From Clostridiales bacterium (lineage in GTDB: Bacteria > Bacillota > Clostridia > Clostridiales > Clostridiaceae), in contig JAAYPK010000077.1 of NCBI GenBank assembly GCA_012519845.1, forward strand, positions 1-55,110: a stretch of 55,110 nt of DNA, read 5' to 3'. Positions 1-9,509 of the stretch are shown one piece after another. Made by a program: the position numbers and the translations under genes. The notes under the pieces were generated by a model. The model was not told the DNA's origin, ran no database searches, and saw nothing but the letters and a program-made list of their open reading frames with translations. Numbering within the stretch: the first letter of the stretch is position 1; the number at the start of each line of letters is the position of its first letter.

Positions 1-1
1 A

Positions 2-1498
2 GACTTATTAAAAGATTTTATGGAAAATAATAAAATTAAAAAGGTTATTCATGACTCAAAAGCTTTAATTACTATTTTAAGTAAATATAATATAGAAATT
101 AAAGGTTTAATTTTTGATACTGCTATTGCAGGTTATTTAATTGATTCGTCTAAAGGAAGTTATGAATTAAAAGATTTAATTTATGAGTACTTAAGCATTA
201 AGGGAGAAGAGAATATTTTACCTTCTTACATGGAAAAATTATATATTAAATTAATGGAAATAATTAAAGATAATGAAATGGAAGATTTATATTATAATGT
301 TGAATTACCTTTAGTATTTGTATTATCTTCTATGGAGCAATATGGTTTTAATATTGATAAAAATGAATTAGAAAATCAAGAAATAAAATTTAAAGAAGAA
401 ATTGAAAAAACTCAAAAGGAGATTTATACTTTAGCAGAGGAAGAATTTAATATTAATTCGCCAAAACAGCTTGGAAAAATACTTTTTGAGAAATTAGATT
501 TACCTGTTATTAAGAAAACAAAAACTGGTTATTCAACTAATGTAGAAGTGCTTGAAAAATTATTAGGTAAACATCCAATAATAGATAAAATTATTTACTA
601 TAGGCAAATTACAAAATTGAACTCTACATATATTGAAGGGTTAAAAAATGTAATTGATGAGGATGGACATATTCATTCAAGTTTTAATCAAACAGTAACA
701 ACAACAGGAAGATTATCAAGTACAGAGCCAAATCTTCAAAATATACCTATAAAATATGAGATGGGTAGAGAAATTAGGAAAATATTTATCCCTGAGGAAA
801 AAGGCGATATAATATTATCTTGTGACTACTCACAAATAGAACTTAGAGTTTTGGCCCATATGTCTAATGATGAAAATATGATAAATTCATTTATTCATCA
901 TAGTGATATACATAGGAAAACAGCTTCAGAAGTATTTAATGTGCCTGTTAATGAAGTAACTTCTATTATGAGAAGCAGGGCTAAAGCTGTAAATTTTGGA
1001 ATAGTATATGGAATAAGTGCTTTTTCATTAGCTAAGGATCTTAATATATCAAGAAAAGAAGCTGAAGAATATATGAATATATATTTTGAAAGATATCCTA
1101 TGATAAAATCTTACTTAGAAAAGGTAATTAATGATACAAGAGAAAAAGGATATGTTTTAACTATTCTTAATAGAAGAAGGTTTATACCAGAATTAAATTC
1201 TACAAATAAAATAGTTATGGCTTTAGGAGAAAGACTTGCAATGAATGCACCAATTCAAGGAAGTGCAGCAGATATTATTAAAATAGCCATGGTAAATGTA
1301 TTTAATAGAATAAAAAGGGAAAAACTAAAAAGTAAATTAATACTACAAGTTCATGATGAATTAATATTAAATGTTAAATCAGATGAAGTGGAAAAAGTTT
1401 CTGATATAGTAAAAGAAGAAATGGAAGGTGCCATTAAATTACACGTACCTTTAGATGTGGATTTAAATAAAGGTACTACATGGTATGAAGCAAAATAA
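2..1498 (+). CDS. polA: DNA polymerase I, C-terminal part (5' end outside window)
   Basis: Family A DNA polymerase used in Okazaki fragment processing and excision repair. The frame is open to the left edge, so the first ATG at 20 is internal and the gene is truncated by the window, not by mutation. The visible part covers the end of the 3'-5' exonuclease-like domain and the whole polymerase domain. Motif A is DYSQIELR, motif B is RAKAVNFGIVYG and motif C is QVHDELIL, so the catalytic aspartates are present. The exonuclease-like part reads HDSKA where proofreading enzymes have a catalytic Asp-containing NLKYD-type motif. That suggests no proofreading, as in Bacillus PolA. coaE follows after 11 bases with its own AGGAGG, so the two are probably co-transcribed. 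Confidence 0.97.
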   Translation, partial: DLLKDFMENNKIKKVIHDSKALITILSKYNIEIKGLIFDTAIAGYLIDSSKGSYELKDLIYEYLSIKGEENILPSYMEKLYIKLMEIIKDNEMEDLYYNVELPLVFVLSSMEQYGFNIDKNELENQEIKFKEEIEKTQKEIYTLAEEEFNINSPKQLGKILFEKLDLPVIKKTKTGYSTNVEVLEKLLGKHPIIDKIIYYRQITKLNSTYIEGLKNVIDEDGHIHSSFNQTVTTTGRLSSTEPNLQNIPIKYEMGREIRKIFIPEEKGDIILSCDYSQIELRVLAHMSNDENMINSFIHHSDIHRKTASEVFNVPVNEVTSIMRSRAKAVNFGIVYGISAFSLAKDLNISRKEAEEYMNIYFERYPMIKSYLEKVINDTREKGYVLTILNRRRFIPELNSTNKIVMALGERLAMNAPIQGSAADIIKIAMVNVFNRIKREKLKSKLILQVHDELILNVKSDEVEKVSDIVKEEMEGAIKLHVPLDVDLNKGTTWYEAK

Positions 1499-1509
1499 GG
1501 AGGAGTAAT

Positions 1510-2109
1510 ATGCTAAAGATTGGGTTAACTGGTGGTATAGGTACTGGAAAATCAACAGTTTCCAATATGCTAATTGCAGCAGGTTTTAAAGTGATTGATG
1601 CTGATTTGCTAGCAAAAGGTGTTTTAGATAGGTATCCAGAAATTTTAGAAAGAGTTAGGGCAGAATTTGGAGATGGTTATTTTGACTGGAGAGGTGAATT
1701 GCGACGAAAAGAATTTGGTAATCATATCTTTAAGTTTCCTAAATTTAGAATTAAGTATGAAGAAATCATAATACCATATATAAAGAAAGAAATAAATATG
1801 GCATTTGAAAGATATGAAAAAAACGGAGAAAAGCTTGTGATTTTAGATGCACCAACATTAATAGAAAATAACCTTCATAAGGATATGGATTATATAATAT
1901 TAGTATGGGCAGATGTTAATACACAAATACAAAGAATAAAAAACAGAGATAGATTATCTAATAACGAGGCTGTAAGTAGAATAAATTCTCAAATGCCTAT
2001 AGATGAAAAAAAGGAGTATGCTAATATATTGATAAATAATAATAGCAATATTGCGAGTACTAAAGAGCAGGTAAAGGATATGATAGAGTTTATTAAATTA
2101 ATTTCATAG
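1510..2109 (+). CDS. coaE: Dephospho-CoA kinase
   Basis: Catalyses the last step of coenzyme A synthesis: ATP-dependent phosphorylation of the 3'-hydroxyl of dephospho-CoA in the cytoplasm. At 199 residues it is the normal family length. The P-loop GGIGTGKST is at residues 8-16 and is followed by the family motif DADLLAKGVLDR. A later segment, LVILDAPTLIEN, fits the conserved core strand. The ATG at 1510 has a strong AGGAGG just upstream. It sits directly between polA and a lytic transglycosylase, a usual clostridial arrangement. Confidence 0.96.
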   Translation: MLKIGLTGGIGTGKSTVSNMLIAAGFKVIDADLLAKGVLDRYPEILERVRAEFGDGYFDWRGELRRKEFGNHIFKFPKFRIKYEEIIIPYIKKEINMAFERYEKNGEKLVILDAPTLIENNLHKDMDYIILVWADVNTQIQRIKNRDRLSNNEAVSRINSQMPIDEKKEYANILINNNSNIASTKEQVKDMIEFIKLIS

Positions 2110-2119
2110 AGGAGAGGTC

Positions 2120-2662
2120 ATGAAATTTAAAAGAATATTTACAACATTTATAATAGTATTAATTTTAATTTTAGGAATAAATATAGTTTTAAAGAATTAT
2201 ATGTTTCCATCAAAACATGAAGAGGCTGTAGATAAATATGCTGCTGAGTATAATTTAGATCCATATTTTGTTCTCGCAATAATAAAAACAGAAAGTAAAT
2301 TTAAAGCTGATGCAAGATCTCATAAGGATGCTGTAGGCTTAATGCAAATTACAGAAGATACAGGAAAATGGATAGCTAGTGAAATGGGATTAAGTGATTA
2401 TACACCTGATAAACTATATGAAGAAGATTATAATATAAAAATGGGATGTTGGTATTTAAATAATTTGAGAGATGAATTTGAAGATATGGATTTAGTTGTA
2501 GCTGCATATAACGCAGGAAGAGGAAGGGTAAAGGAGTGGCTATCAAGTAAGGATTATTCTGAAAATGGCATAGAATTAAGCTATATACCTTATCCTGAAA
2601 CCAAAACATATGTAGATAAAGTAAACACAAATTATAATATGTATAGAATTTTATATGAATAA
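2120..2662 (+). CDS. Membrane-anchored lytic transglycosylase (SLT domain)
   Basis: Peptidoglycan-cleaving lytic transglycosylase, expected outside the membrane. Residues about 7-27 form one hydrophobic segment acting as signal anchor. The rest is a single Slt/goose-lysozyme-like domain with AIIKTESKF, carrying the presumed catalytic Glu, then AVGLMQIT and VAAYNAGRGRV, the classic SLT motifs. The length of 180 residues fits the minimal secreted SLT class. It starts 11 bases after coaE with GGAGAGG upstream and is followed at once by a strong hairpin terminator, so it ends the polA-coaE unit. The physiological role (wall turnover, division or sporulation) cannot be told from sequence. Confidence 0.92.
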   Translation: MKFKRIFTTFIIVLILILGINIVLKNYMFPSKHEEAVDKYAAEYNLDPYFVLAIIKTESKFKADARSHKDAVGLMQITEDTGKWIASEMGLSDYTPDKLYEEDYNIKMGCWYLNNLRDEFEDMDLVVAAYNAGRGRVKEWLSSKDYSENGIELSYIPYPETKTYVDKVNTNYNMYRILYE

Positions 2663-2692
2663 CTTCAAGAAATATTCTTGAAGTTATTTTTT
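2661..2692 (+). terminator. Rho-independent terminator after the transglycosylase
   Basis: AACTTCAAGA at 2661-2670 pairs perfectly with TCTTGAAGTT at 2676-2685, followed by ATTTTTT. The stem overlaps the stop codon of the upstream gene. Confidence 0.9.
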
Positions 2693-2743
2693 AGGACAAA
2701 ATCACAGTATATGTTAATAAAATATAAATTTATCTAATTATAG

Positions 2744-2771
2744 TTTACTGTTTATATTAATAGTGTAGAAT
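2744..2771 (+). promoter_or_regulatory. Candidate vegetative promoter for the sensor kinase pair
   Basis: TTTACT at 2744-2749, a 16-base spacer, then TAGAAT at 2766-2771. The start codon of the first kinase is 17 bases further, with AAGGGGGG between. The -35 match is only four of six, so this is a moderate call. Confidence 0.45.
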
Positions 2772-2787
2772 TAAATAAGGGGGGATT

Positions 2788-4707
2788 ATGGTGGATAAAG
2801 AAGAAAATATAGATATAATGTATGTTAAACTAACACATATTTTTGGCACGATTATTTTTGCTATATTATCCTTTATACTATTGATAATTGCAAATAAGTT
2901 ATTAAATGGTATAGGTGATGCTATAATTAGCTTAATATATATAATTGCTTCAGTTATTATTTTAATTATTTTAAAAAATACTGTTAGAATATATAAAAGT
3001 AAATATCTATTATTAGTTATTGTGATTTATTCAATAATAAGTCTGCAATCTTTAAGTTGGTTTTTACCATTGGAACCCAATAATCTTTTATATAATATGA
3101 GATTTTCTACATGTATTTTAGCTGCTTTTTATAGTGCTTTATTTTCCTTAATATGGAACAATTATATAAGAGAAATTAATAATAAGAAAAATAATATTAC
3201 TATTTATTTAATTAGTATTTTTATAACAATTGTTGCTACTTTATATTTAAATTATATTAGAAAGGAAGACTATATTGCTATATTTTGCTGCTTAATTGTT
3301 TCTATAATAAATTATTTCAATTATACAAATTTAGCGGACTATCCTTTCCTTAGAGAAAAAGAAATTAATTATTTTAAGTTCAGTATAATTTCGTTATATA
3401 TTATTATTGCTATTAATATTTTAGCTGTTATTTTAGTAGATAAAAATATTAAGTGGGATAGTATAAATAGGATTAGTCTTTACATATGCTTTTTAGTTAA
3501 TTGTGTTGCCACTATTTCAAAAATGATTAATAGTCCATATAAAATTATATTTGATAAATATTATGAAAAAAATGAAGAAATGAATAGGTTAAATAAAGAA
3601 ATAATTCATCAAAATAAAGAATTAGATTTTTCACAAAAATATTTAAAAAGTAAAGATTTAACTATGAAATCCTTCTTTAAAAATGTTCCTATACCTATAG
3701 TAATTATTGATGACAATAGTAAAAGAATTAAATATGCTAATAATAGCTTTCTAGAAATACTAGAAACGGAGAATATAAAAAGTATAATTAATAAGAAATT
3801 AACTAAACTTTTAAATATAGATGAGGAAGAATTTAATGTTATTAATAATGAAATGATTCGAGGAGAATTAAAATTAGAATATAATACTAAATATTTAAAT
3901 CTTGAGGTATTAGAATCCCTTGATAGTGAGGATGAGTCTTTAATTTTATTTACAGATATAACTGAGCAAGTAAACAAATATAAAATGCAAGAGCTTTTAG
4001 ATAATAAAGTTTTTGAAGAAAAATTAAAAAGAAACTTTTTATCTAATATTTCTCATGATTTAAAAACACCAATTAACGTTATTTATTCTGCAGCTCAAGT
4101 ATCAGATTTATTCATTAAGGAGAATAATTACGAGGCCTTAGCAAAGTATAATGAAATTGCAAATAAAAGTTGTAATTCATTAATTAAATTTACTAACAAT
4201 ATTATAGATGAAAGTAAAATTAAATCTGAATTTTTGTCTGCTAATTTATTTAAAGAGAATATTTCACAAGTAGTTGAAGAAATTATTTTAGGGTTAGTAG
4301 ATTATGCAGAAACAAGAAATATTACTTTAAGTTTTGAAACAGAAAGTTATGATTTTTACGCTGAAATTGATGTAGACTTTATACAAAGAATAATAATAAA
4401 TCTTGTATCTAATTCTATAAAATTCACAAGTAGTGGAGGGAAAATTAAAGTTTCATTAAAAGAAATAAATGAAGAAATTCTTTTAACTATTGAAGATAAT
4501 GGTATAGGAATGGATGAGGAAAGCCTATATAATGCTTTTGAAAAGTATTCAATGGGTAATAATAATGAATTAATAAATGAAAAGGGATCAGGAATTGGAT
4601 TGTTTATAGTGAGTAGATTGGTTGAAAAACAAAAAGCAAGAATGAAGGTTCATAGTAAAGTAAATGAAGGAACTAGAACAGAGATATTTTTCAAAAAGGT
4701 GATATAG
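2788..4707 (+). CDS. Membrane PAS sensor histidine kinase
   Basis: Membrane-bound sensor kinase, 639 residues. Roughly residues 10-245 are hydrophobic, with many predicted membrane helices and no large extracellular loop, so the signal is probably sensed within or near the membrane. A PAS-like region at about 290-395 follows, starting near NVPIPIVIIDD. The HisKA domain carries SNISHDLKTP with the phospho-acceptor His423. The HATPase domain has an intact N box (INLVSNSIK), G1 box (DNGIGM at about 570) and G2 box (GSGIGLF). No response regulator is adjacent, so it is an orphan kinase. In Clostridium such orphans often act on Spo0A, but that is inference here. The second kinase starts at the base after its stop codon. 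Confidence 0.93.
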   Translation: MVDKEENIDIMYVKLTHIFGTIIFAILSFILLIIANKLLNGIGDAIISLIYIIASVIILIILKNTVRIYKSKYLLLVIVIYSIISLQSLSWFLPLEPNNLLYNMRFSTCILAAFYSALFSLIWNNYIREINNKKNNITIYLISIFITIVATLYLNYIRKEDYIAIFCCLIVSIINYFNYTNLADYPFLREKEINYFKFSIISLYIIIAINILAVILVDKNIKWDSINRISLYICFLVNCVATISKMINSPYKIIFDKYYEKNEEMNRLNKEIIHQNKELDFSQKYLKSKDLTMKSFFKNVPIPIVIIDDNSKRIKYANNSFLEILETENIKSIINKKLTKLLNIDEEEFNVINNEMIRGELKLEYNTKYLNLEVLESLDSEDESLILFTDITEQVNKYKMQELLDNKVFEEKLKRNFLSNISHDLKTPINVIYSAAQVSDLFIKENNYEALAKYNEIANKSCNSLIKFTNNIIDESKIKSEFLSANLFKENISQVVEEIILGLVDYAETRNITLSFETESYDFYAEIDVDFIQRIIINLVSNSIKFTSSGGKIKVSLKEINEEILLTIEDNGIGMDEESLYNAFEKYSMGNNNELINEKGSGIGLFIVSRLVEKQKARMKVHSKVNEGTRTEIFFKKVI

Positions 4708-6708
4708 ATGACAGATTACATAGCAAAAATAATAAATAAAATTTCATTACCAATAATAATATTATATACATCTTTTTATCTTTTTGATAAAAATAATGTT
4801 ATACTTTCAATTTCATTAGAAACATATTGTGCTGTAATAGTGCTAGCTTTATCTATTATTATTTATTTAATTAAAGGGGATTATATTGATGGTCTTTACA
4901 GAAATATTGGTGTTTCTTATATTATATTAGCAGTATTTATTTTTAGTAATATATTTCTTTTTCAGATGAATAATACGCCTTTAATTAATAGTTTAATATT
5001 GCAGAATAATATTTCTAAAAATATATTTATATATTTGATAATAATTATAGCCTTCATTTTAGAAAGAGAAAATGCAAGTAAGTATAAAGCACTATTTGTA
5101 TATTTATTAACTAGTATTATTGTTATATTGTTTGGTTTTTTATTTTTAAAAGAATTAAGTCAATTTAATTTTACATATACATTAATAATGACTATATTTA
5201 GAGTTTGGGCAGCTTGTGTTATTTATAATGGGGAGACAATAAGCAAAAAAGAAAAAGTACTTTTTTTAGTATATATAAGTGTAACATCAATTTATCAAGA
5301 TATAGGGATCTATAATAGTTTTTCTAATATAACAAATAATATATTTTATTTTATATTAGAATATATTTCATACTATATTATGTATTACTTAATGTATGAA
5401 TTTTATTTTTATAATAGTTATGTAAAGCAAAAAAAATTATTGCAAGACATACAAGTTTTACAGAAAGATATGAATAAAGTTTTACTCGCTAAAAATAAAA
5501 ATTTACAGGAATTCCAAAAAATAAGTGAAAAGGTAGAAAAAAGTAGAAGAGAGTTAGTTGAAACAATTAAAGATGGAATAATTATGATAACTGCAGATAG
5601 AATAACTTATATAAACAATACAAATGTAAATATGTTTGGAATAAAAGATTCTAATAAATTAATAGGTGAAAGTATATATGTAGCAATTGATTTATTAATT
5701 AAGGAATATAGTAATTTATCATTTTTAAAAGAGCGGTATAAAAAATTATCAACTATGAATGTTTCGGAGAAAGAATTATACCATGTAATAAGTGTTGTAC
5801 ACGATGGAAAAGAATATGAAATATATTATGTTAAATTAACTGAATCTAATAGTCTTATTTATACTAAAGATGTATCAGTAATTAAAGAAAATCACAGGTT
5901 AACTATGGAATATGATGAATACTTAAAAGAAGAGAAAGTTAAGAACCAATTTTACTCTAATATTTCTCATGAATTAAGAACTCCAATTAATACTATATCA
6001 TCAGCATTACAAATAAATAAAATATATTTAAAAGATAAAAATTCAGAGAGTTTATTAAAAAATCAAGGAATTATTAAACAAAATTCATTAAGATTAATTA
6101 GAACAATTAATAATTTTATTGATGCTAATAAAGTTTCTGAAGGATATTTAGTTCCTAATTTTAAATTATGTAATATTGTTTCAGTTGTTGAAAATGCTTC
6201 GTTAGCTTGTAAAACATATATAGAATCAATAGATAATACACTTACTTTTGATTCAGAGGAAGAAGAAATATATTGTTATGTTGATATTGATATGATTGAA
6301 CGGGTAATATTAAATATAATTTCTAATTACGTTAAGTATGGCAAACCTTCAGGAAAGTTATTTATTAATATATCTAAAAATGAGGAAATTGTAAAAATAG
6401 AATTGAAAAATAATTTGTATACTATAAGTGAAGAAGATTTACCATTTTTGTTTGACAAATTTACAAAGTTAAATAAGGCTTTAAATAGACAACGTGAAGG
6501 TAGTGGATTAGGGCTATTTTTATCAAGGTCATTACTTGAACTTAATGAGGGACAAATAAAGGTTGAATCATCAAAGGAAAATGGAACAAATTTTATTATT
6601 ACTTTAAATGTTGCGGAAGTATCTGATTATTATGATATTGATTATATATATGATGAGGAAAGCATAAAACAAAAAGTAGCTATTGAATTTTCAGATATAT
6701 ATTTATAA
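4708..6708 (+). CDS. Second membrane sensor histidine kinase with degenerate G1 box
   Basis: A 666-residue protein of the same architecture as its upstream neighbour and probably a distant paralogue. A multi-helix membrane region covers about residues 10-235, a coiled-coil linker about 240-280 and a PAS-like region about 285-390. HisKA has SNISHELRTP with His421, followed by a HATPase domain. The N box (LNIISNYVK) and G2 box (GSGLGLFLSRS) are recognisable. The G1 box, normally DxGxG, reads ELKNNLYTIS at about 564-573, so the adenine-contacting Asp and both glycines are missing. An acidic tail rich in Tyr and Asp follows the ATPase domain. The ATG immediately follows the upstream TAG, so the two are translationally coupled. 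It may be a pseudokinase or may work as a partner of the first kinase. Confidence 0.9.
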   Translation: MTDYIAKIINKISLPIIILYTSFYLFDKNNVILSISLETYCAVIVLALSIIIYLIKGDYIDGLYRNIGVSYIILAVFIFSNIFLFQMNNTPLINSLILQNNISKNIFIYLIIIIAFILERENASKYKALFVYLLTSIIVILFGFLFLKELSQFNFTYTLIMTIFRVWAACVIYNGETISKKEKVLFLVYISVTSIYQDIGIYNSFSNITNNIFYFILEYISYYIMYYLMYEFYFYNSYVKQKKLLQDIQVLQKDMNKVLLAKNKNLQEFQKISEKVEKSRRELVETIKDGIIMITADRITYINNTNVNMFGIKDSNKLIGESIYVAIDLLIKEYSNLSFLKERYKKLSTMNVSEKELYHVISVVHDGKEYEIYYVKLTESNSLIYTKDVSVIKENHRLTMEYDEYLKEEKVKNQFYSNISHELRTPINTISSALQINKIYLKDKNSESLLKNQGIIKQNSLRLIRTINNFIDANKVSEGYLVPNFKLCNIVSVVENASLACKTYIESIDNTLTFDSEEEEIYCYVDIDMIERVILNIISNYVKYGKPSGKLFINISKNEEIVKIELKNNLYTISEEDLPFLFDKFTKLNKALNRQREGSGLGLFLSRSLLELNEGQIKVESSKENGTNFIITLNVAEVSDYYDIDYIYDEESIKQKVAIEFSDIYL

Positions 6709-6714
6709 TTTTTT

Positions 6715-6757
6715 TCTCCTTTAGTAAATATAATATATAAATTAATATTAAAGGAGA
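6715..6757 (+). promoter_or_regulatory. Inverted repeat that could mask the tspO-like ribosome binding site
   Basis: TCTCCTTTA at 6715-6723 is the exact reverse complement of TAAAGGAGA at 6749-6757. The right arm is the Shine-Dalgarno sequence of the gene starting at 6762. The loop is about 25 bases and almost purely A/T. In RNA the helix would sequester the ribosome binding site. Confidence 0.5.
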
Positions 6758-6761
6758 TTTA

Positions 6762-7262
6762 ATGAATAATATTTTTAAAGTAAAGGGAAAATGTAAAATA
6801 ATACAGTTAATTAGAAGTATTTTTATTTCCTCAGCAATATTATCTTTAACATATTTATTTATAAAAAATAGTATTAATACTTATAATGAACTAATTAAGC
6901 CATTTTTTATTCCACCATTTATTATTTTATCAATAATTACTGTGGTATTATATATAATATGGGGATTTTCATCCTATAGAATATTTATGGTTGGAAAAAC
7001 AGGTAATAATATAAAAGATTCTTTATTTTATTATTACTTGCAATTATTACTTAATTTTTTATGGTACTTTGTTTTTTTTGTATTTAGACTTTATGGTATA
7101 AGCTTTATATTAATGTTTATTATATTTATAATAGTCTTTATTTGTTTTTTGAAATTTTATAAATACGACAAGTTATCTGGAAGATTGTTTTCCATAAATA
7201 TTATTTGGACTTTATTTTTGTGCTATACTAATTTTTGTATTTGGATGAATAATGAAATGTGA
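6762..7262 (+). CDS. TspO/MBR family membrane protein
   Basis: Five-helix membrane protein related to TspO, the bacterial tryptophan-rich sensory protein and peripheral benzodiazepine receptor family, which binds tetrapyrroles and similar ligands. At 166 residues it is the usual length. Family landmarks are KPFFIPPF, YIIWGFSSYRIF, the helix LQLLLNFLWYFVFF, and a final helix ending NFCIWMNNE, where TspO has the conserved Asn. Some canonical Trp/Pro positions are replaced by Tyr, Phe or Ile, so it is a divergent member. The ATG has a perfect AAAGGAGA, but that site lies in an inverted repeat. It follows the sensor kinases by 53 bases and may share their transcript. Confidence 0.8.
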   Translation: MNNIFKVKGKCKIIQLIRSIFISSAILSLTYLFIKNSINTYNELIKPFFIPPFIILSIITVVLYIIWGFSSYRIFMVGKTGNNIKDSLFYYYLQLLLNFLWYFVFFVFRLYGISFILMFIIFIIVFICFLKFYKYDKLSGRLFSINIIWTLFLCYTNFCIWMNNEM

Positions 7263-7283
7263 CGTAAGAGGAGAAGGTTATAG

Positions 7284-9443
7284 TTGAAGAAGGTAATTAT
7301 AGCAGAAAAGCCATCTGTAGCTAAGAATATAGCAGATGCATTTAATATTAAAAAAAGAAATGATGGATATTTTGAGGGAGATAATTATATTATTTCATGG
7401 GCTTTTGGACATCTTTTTCAATTGTATGATGCCAAGGACTATGATGAAAATATGAGATCCTGGAGAATAGATAAATTTCCTTTTATTCCATCAGAATTTA
7501 AATACAAAATAAAGAGTGATTCAGTTAATAAGGAAATAGTAGATAAAGGGGCTAAAAAGCAAATTGATATAATTAGTTCTTTAGTTAATCGTGAAGATGT
7601 AGATGGAATAATATCTGCTACTGACCAAGATAGAGAAGGAGAACTTATTTCTTTAGAAATATTTATGTATTTAAATTCTAACAAAAATATATACAGATTA
7701 CTTTTAAATGAATGGACACCTGATGAAGTAAGAAAAGGTATGGATAATCTAAAAAAAAATAGTGAAATGAAGTGTTTGCAGGATGCTGGTATCGGAAGGC
7801 AATGGGCTGATTGGATAATTGGAATTAATTTAACTTCTGTTTCTACTTTAAGATATAGTCCAAATAAAAGTAAAATAATAAATGTGGGAAGAGTTCTATT
7901 GCCAACTCTAAAAATAATATATGATAGAGATAAGGAAATTGAAAACTTTAAAGCATCATCTTATTTTAAGTTAATTGCAGATTTTAAAACAAAAGATAAT
8001 GAAGAATTTCAAGGTATTTATTATGATGAAAATAATAATGAGAAATTTGAAGATAAGAATTTTGTAGATAACTTAAAAAAATTATTGGATGAAAAAAATG
8101 GTGAAATTATAGAAAAGCAAGTTGAAAGAAAAAATGAATATCCACCATTACTTTTTAATTTGTCAAATCTTCAAGGATATATTACAAGTAAGTATAAAGG
8201 TTGGACTTCTGATAAAGTTTTAAAGGTTGCACAAAGTCTATATGAAAAAAAGTTCACAACTTACCCAAGAACAGGTAGTGTGGCTTTAGATGAAAGTTTA
8301 AAGGATAAAACAAAGAAAGTATTAGAAGCTGTAAAGGAAGGACTACCTTATGAAAGCCAAATAAAATTTAAAGATAGTAAAAGAATTTTCGATAATAATA
8401 AGGTGGAAAGCCATAGTGCAATTACTCCTACCTATATTAAACCAAGTGGCTTAAGTAAGGATGAAGAGATAGTTTATACTGCCATAAGAAATAGATTTGT
8501 AATGCAATTTATGCCTATTGCAGTATTTGAAGAAACTAAATTAACTATAAAAGTTAATGAAGAACAGCTTAAAGGAACATTTATTTCTAAAGGAAAGGTA
8601 CAAATCGTTGAAGGCTTTAGAGTTGTAGAAAAAATAGAAAGTAAAGACACTATATTACCTAAAGTTAGTGAAGGAGAAATAGTTGATATTGTCTCAAGTG
8701 AAGTTAGTAAAGTAACAAAGAAGCCTCCTAAATTACATACAGAAAAAACCTTGCTTAGGGTTATGGAGACTTGTGGTAAAAGCTTTAAGGATGAGGAAGA
8801 TTCAGATGAAATGATGGCTTCAATATTAAGTGGGTTTAGTATTGGAACTCCAGCTACAAGAGCAGAAACAATTAAAAAATTAAAAGATACTGGATATATA
8901 AAAACTAAGGGAAAAAGCTTAACATGTACAGAGCTTGGAAGAAATTTAGTGGAAGTTTTTCCAGTAAAAGAATTATTGGACCTTGAATATACAGGAAAGC
9001 TAGAAAAAACTTTGTCTGATATAGAAAAGGGTAAATTTAAAAAAGATGATTTTTTATCAATGATTAGAGATTTTACAGTAGAGGCAGTGGAGGATATAAA
9101 AAAGGATACTTCAATGCTTAAGAATTTCAAAGTAGATCTTCCAGAGGGGGCAGAAAGCTTAGGAAAATGCCCTATTTGTGGGAATGACATAATTGAAGGT
9201 GAAAAGGCATTTGGATGTACCAACTGGAAAAATGGCTGTAATTATACTATATGGAAAGATGATAAGTATATTACTTCCTTTGGTAAAAAGGTTTCAAAGG
9301 AAATGGTTCAATTACTATTAAAAAACGGAAAAGTTGGTTTCAGAAATTTAAAAAGCAAAAAAGGAACTGTTTTCTCTGCATATTTTAAGTATGAAAGAAA
9401 TCCTGAAACTGGCTATTTTAATTGGAAAATTGAGTTTATTTAA
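7284..9443 (+). CDS. topB: DNA topoisomerase III
   Basis: Type IA topoisomerase that relaxes and decatenates DNA through a 5'-phosphotyrosine intermediate. The N-terminal Toprim region has AEKPSVAKNIA and the acidic triad in ATDQDREGELIS. The catalytic Tyr is at about residue 327 in FTTYPRTGS. The C-terminal third carries one CPICG...C zinc-finger-like element (GKCPICGND, then FGCTNW and GCNY). Its 719 residues match the TopB/TraE-like class. The start is TTG at 7284, preceded by AAGAGGAGAAGG; no ATG in frame fits the conserved N-terminus KKVIIAEKPS. It is 21 bases downstream of the TspO-like gene. Confidence 0.95.
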   Translation: MKKVIIAEKPSVAKNIADAFNIKKRNDGYFEGDNYIISWAFGHLFQLYDAKDYDENMRSWRIDKFPFIPSEFKYKIKSDSVNKEIVDKGAKKQIDIISSLVNREDVDGIISATDQDREGELISLEIFMYLNSNKNIYRLLLNEWTPDEVRKGMDNLKKNSEMKCLQDAGIGRQWADWIIGINLTSVSTLRYSPNKSKIINVGRVLLPTLKIIYDRDKEIENFKASSYFKLIADFKTKDNEEFQGIYYDENNNEKFEDKNFVDNLKKLLDEKNGEIIEKQVERKNEYPPLLFNLSNLQGYITSKYKGWTSDKVLKVAQSLYEKKFTTYPRTGSVALDESLKDKTKKVLEAVKEGLPYESQIKFKDSKRIFDNNKVESHSAITPTYIKPSGLSKDEEIVYTAIRNRFVMQFMPIAVFEETKLTIKVNEEQLKGTFISKGKVQIVEGFRVVEKIESKDTILPKVSEGEIVDIVSSEVSKVTKKPPKLHTEKTLLRVMETCGKSFKDEEDSDEMMASILSGFSIGTPATRAETIKKLKDTGYIKTKGKSLTCTELGRNLVEVFPVKELLDLEYTGKLEKTLSDIEKGKFKKDDFLSMIRDFTVEAVEDIKKDTSMLKNFKVDLPEGAESLGKCPICGNDIIEGEKAFGCTNWKNGCNYTIWKDDKYITSFGKKVSKEMVQLLLKNGKVGFRNLKSKKGTVFSAYFKYERNPETGYFNWKIEFI

Positions 9444-9509
9444 CACAATTGACAAGGATATAATTACATGTTAAGCTAAAAATGGAAAAATAAATGGAGG
9501 GATGATTAT

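Noticed and set aside
20-22. ATG as start of the first gene
   Set aside because: The frame continues open to the left edge with polymerase I exonuclease-like sequence, so this is an internal Met.
8474-9223. Long minus-strand ORF of 249 codons
   Set aside because: It lies wholly inside topB, whose motifs are unmistakable, and has no ribosome binding site or recognisable domain.
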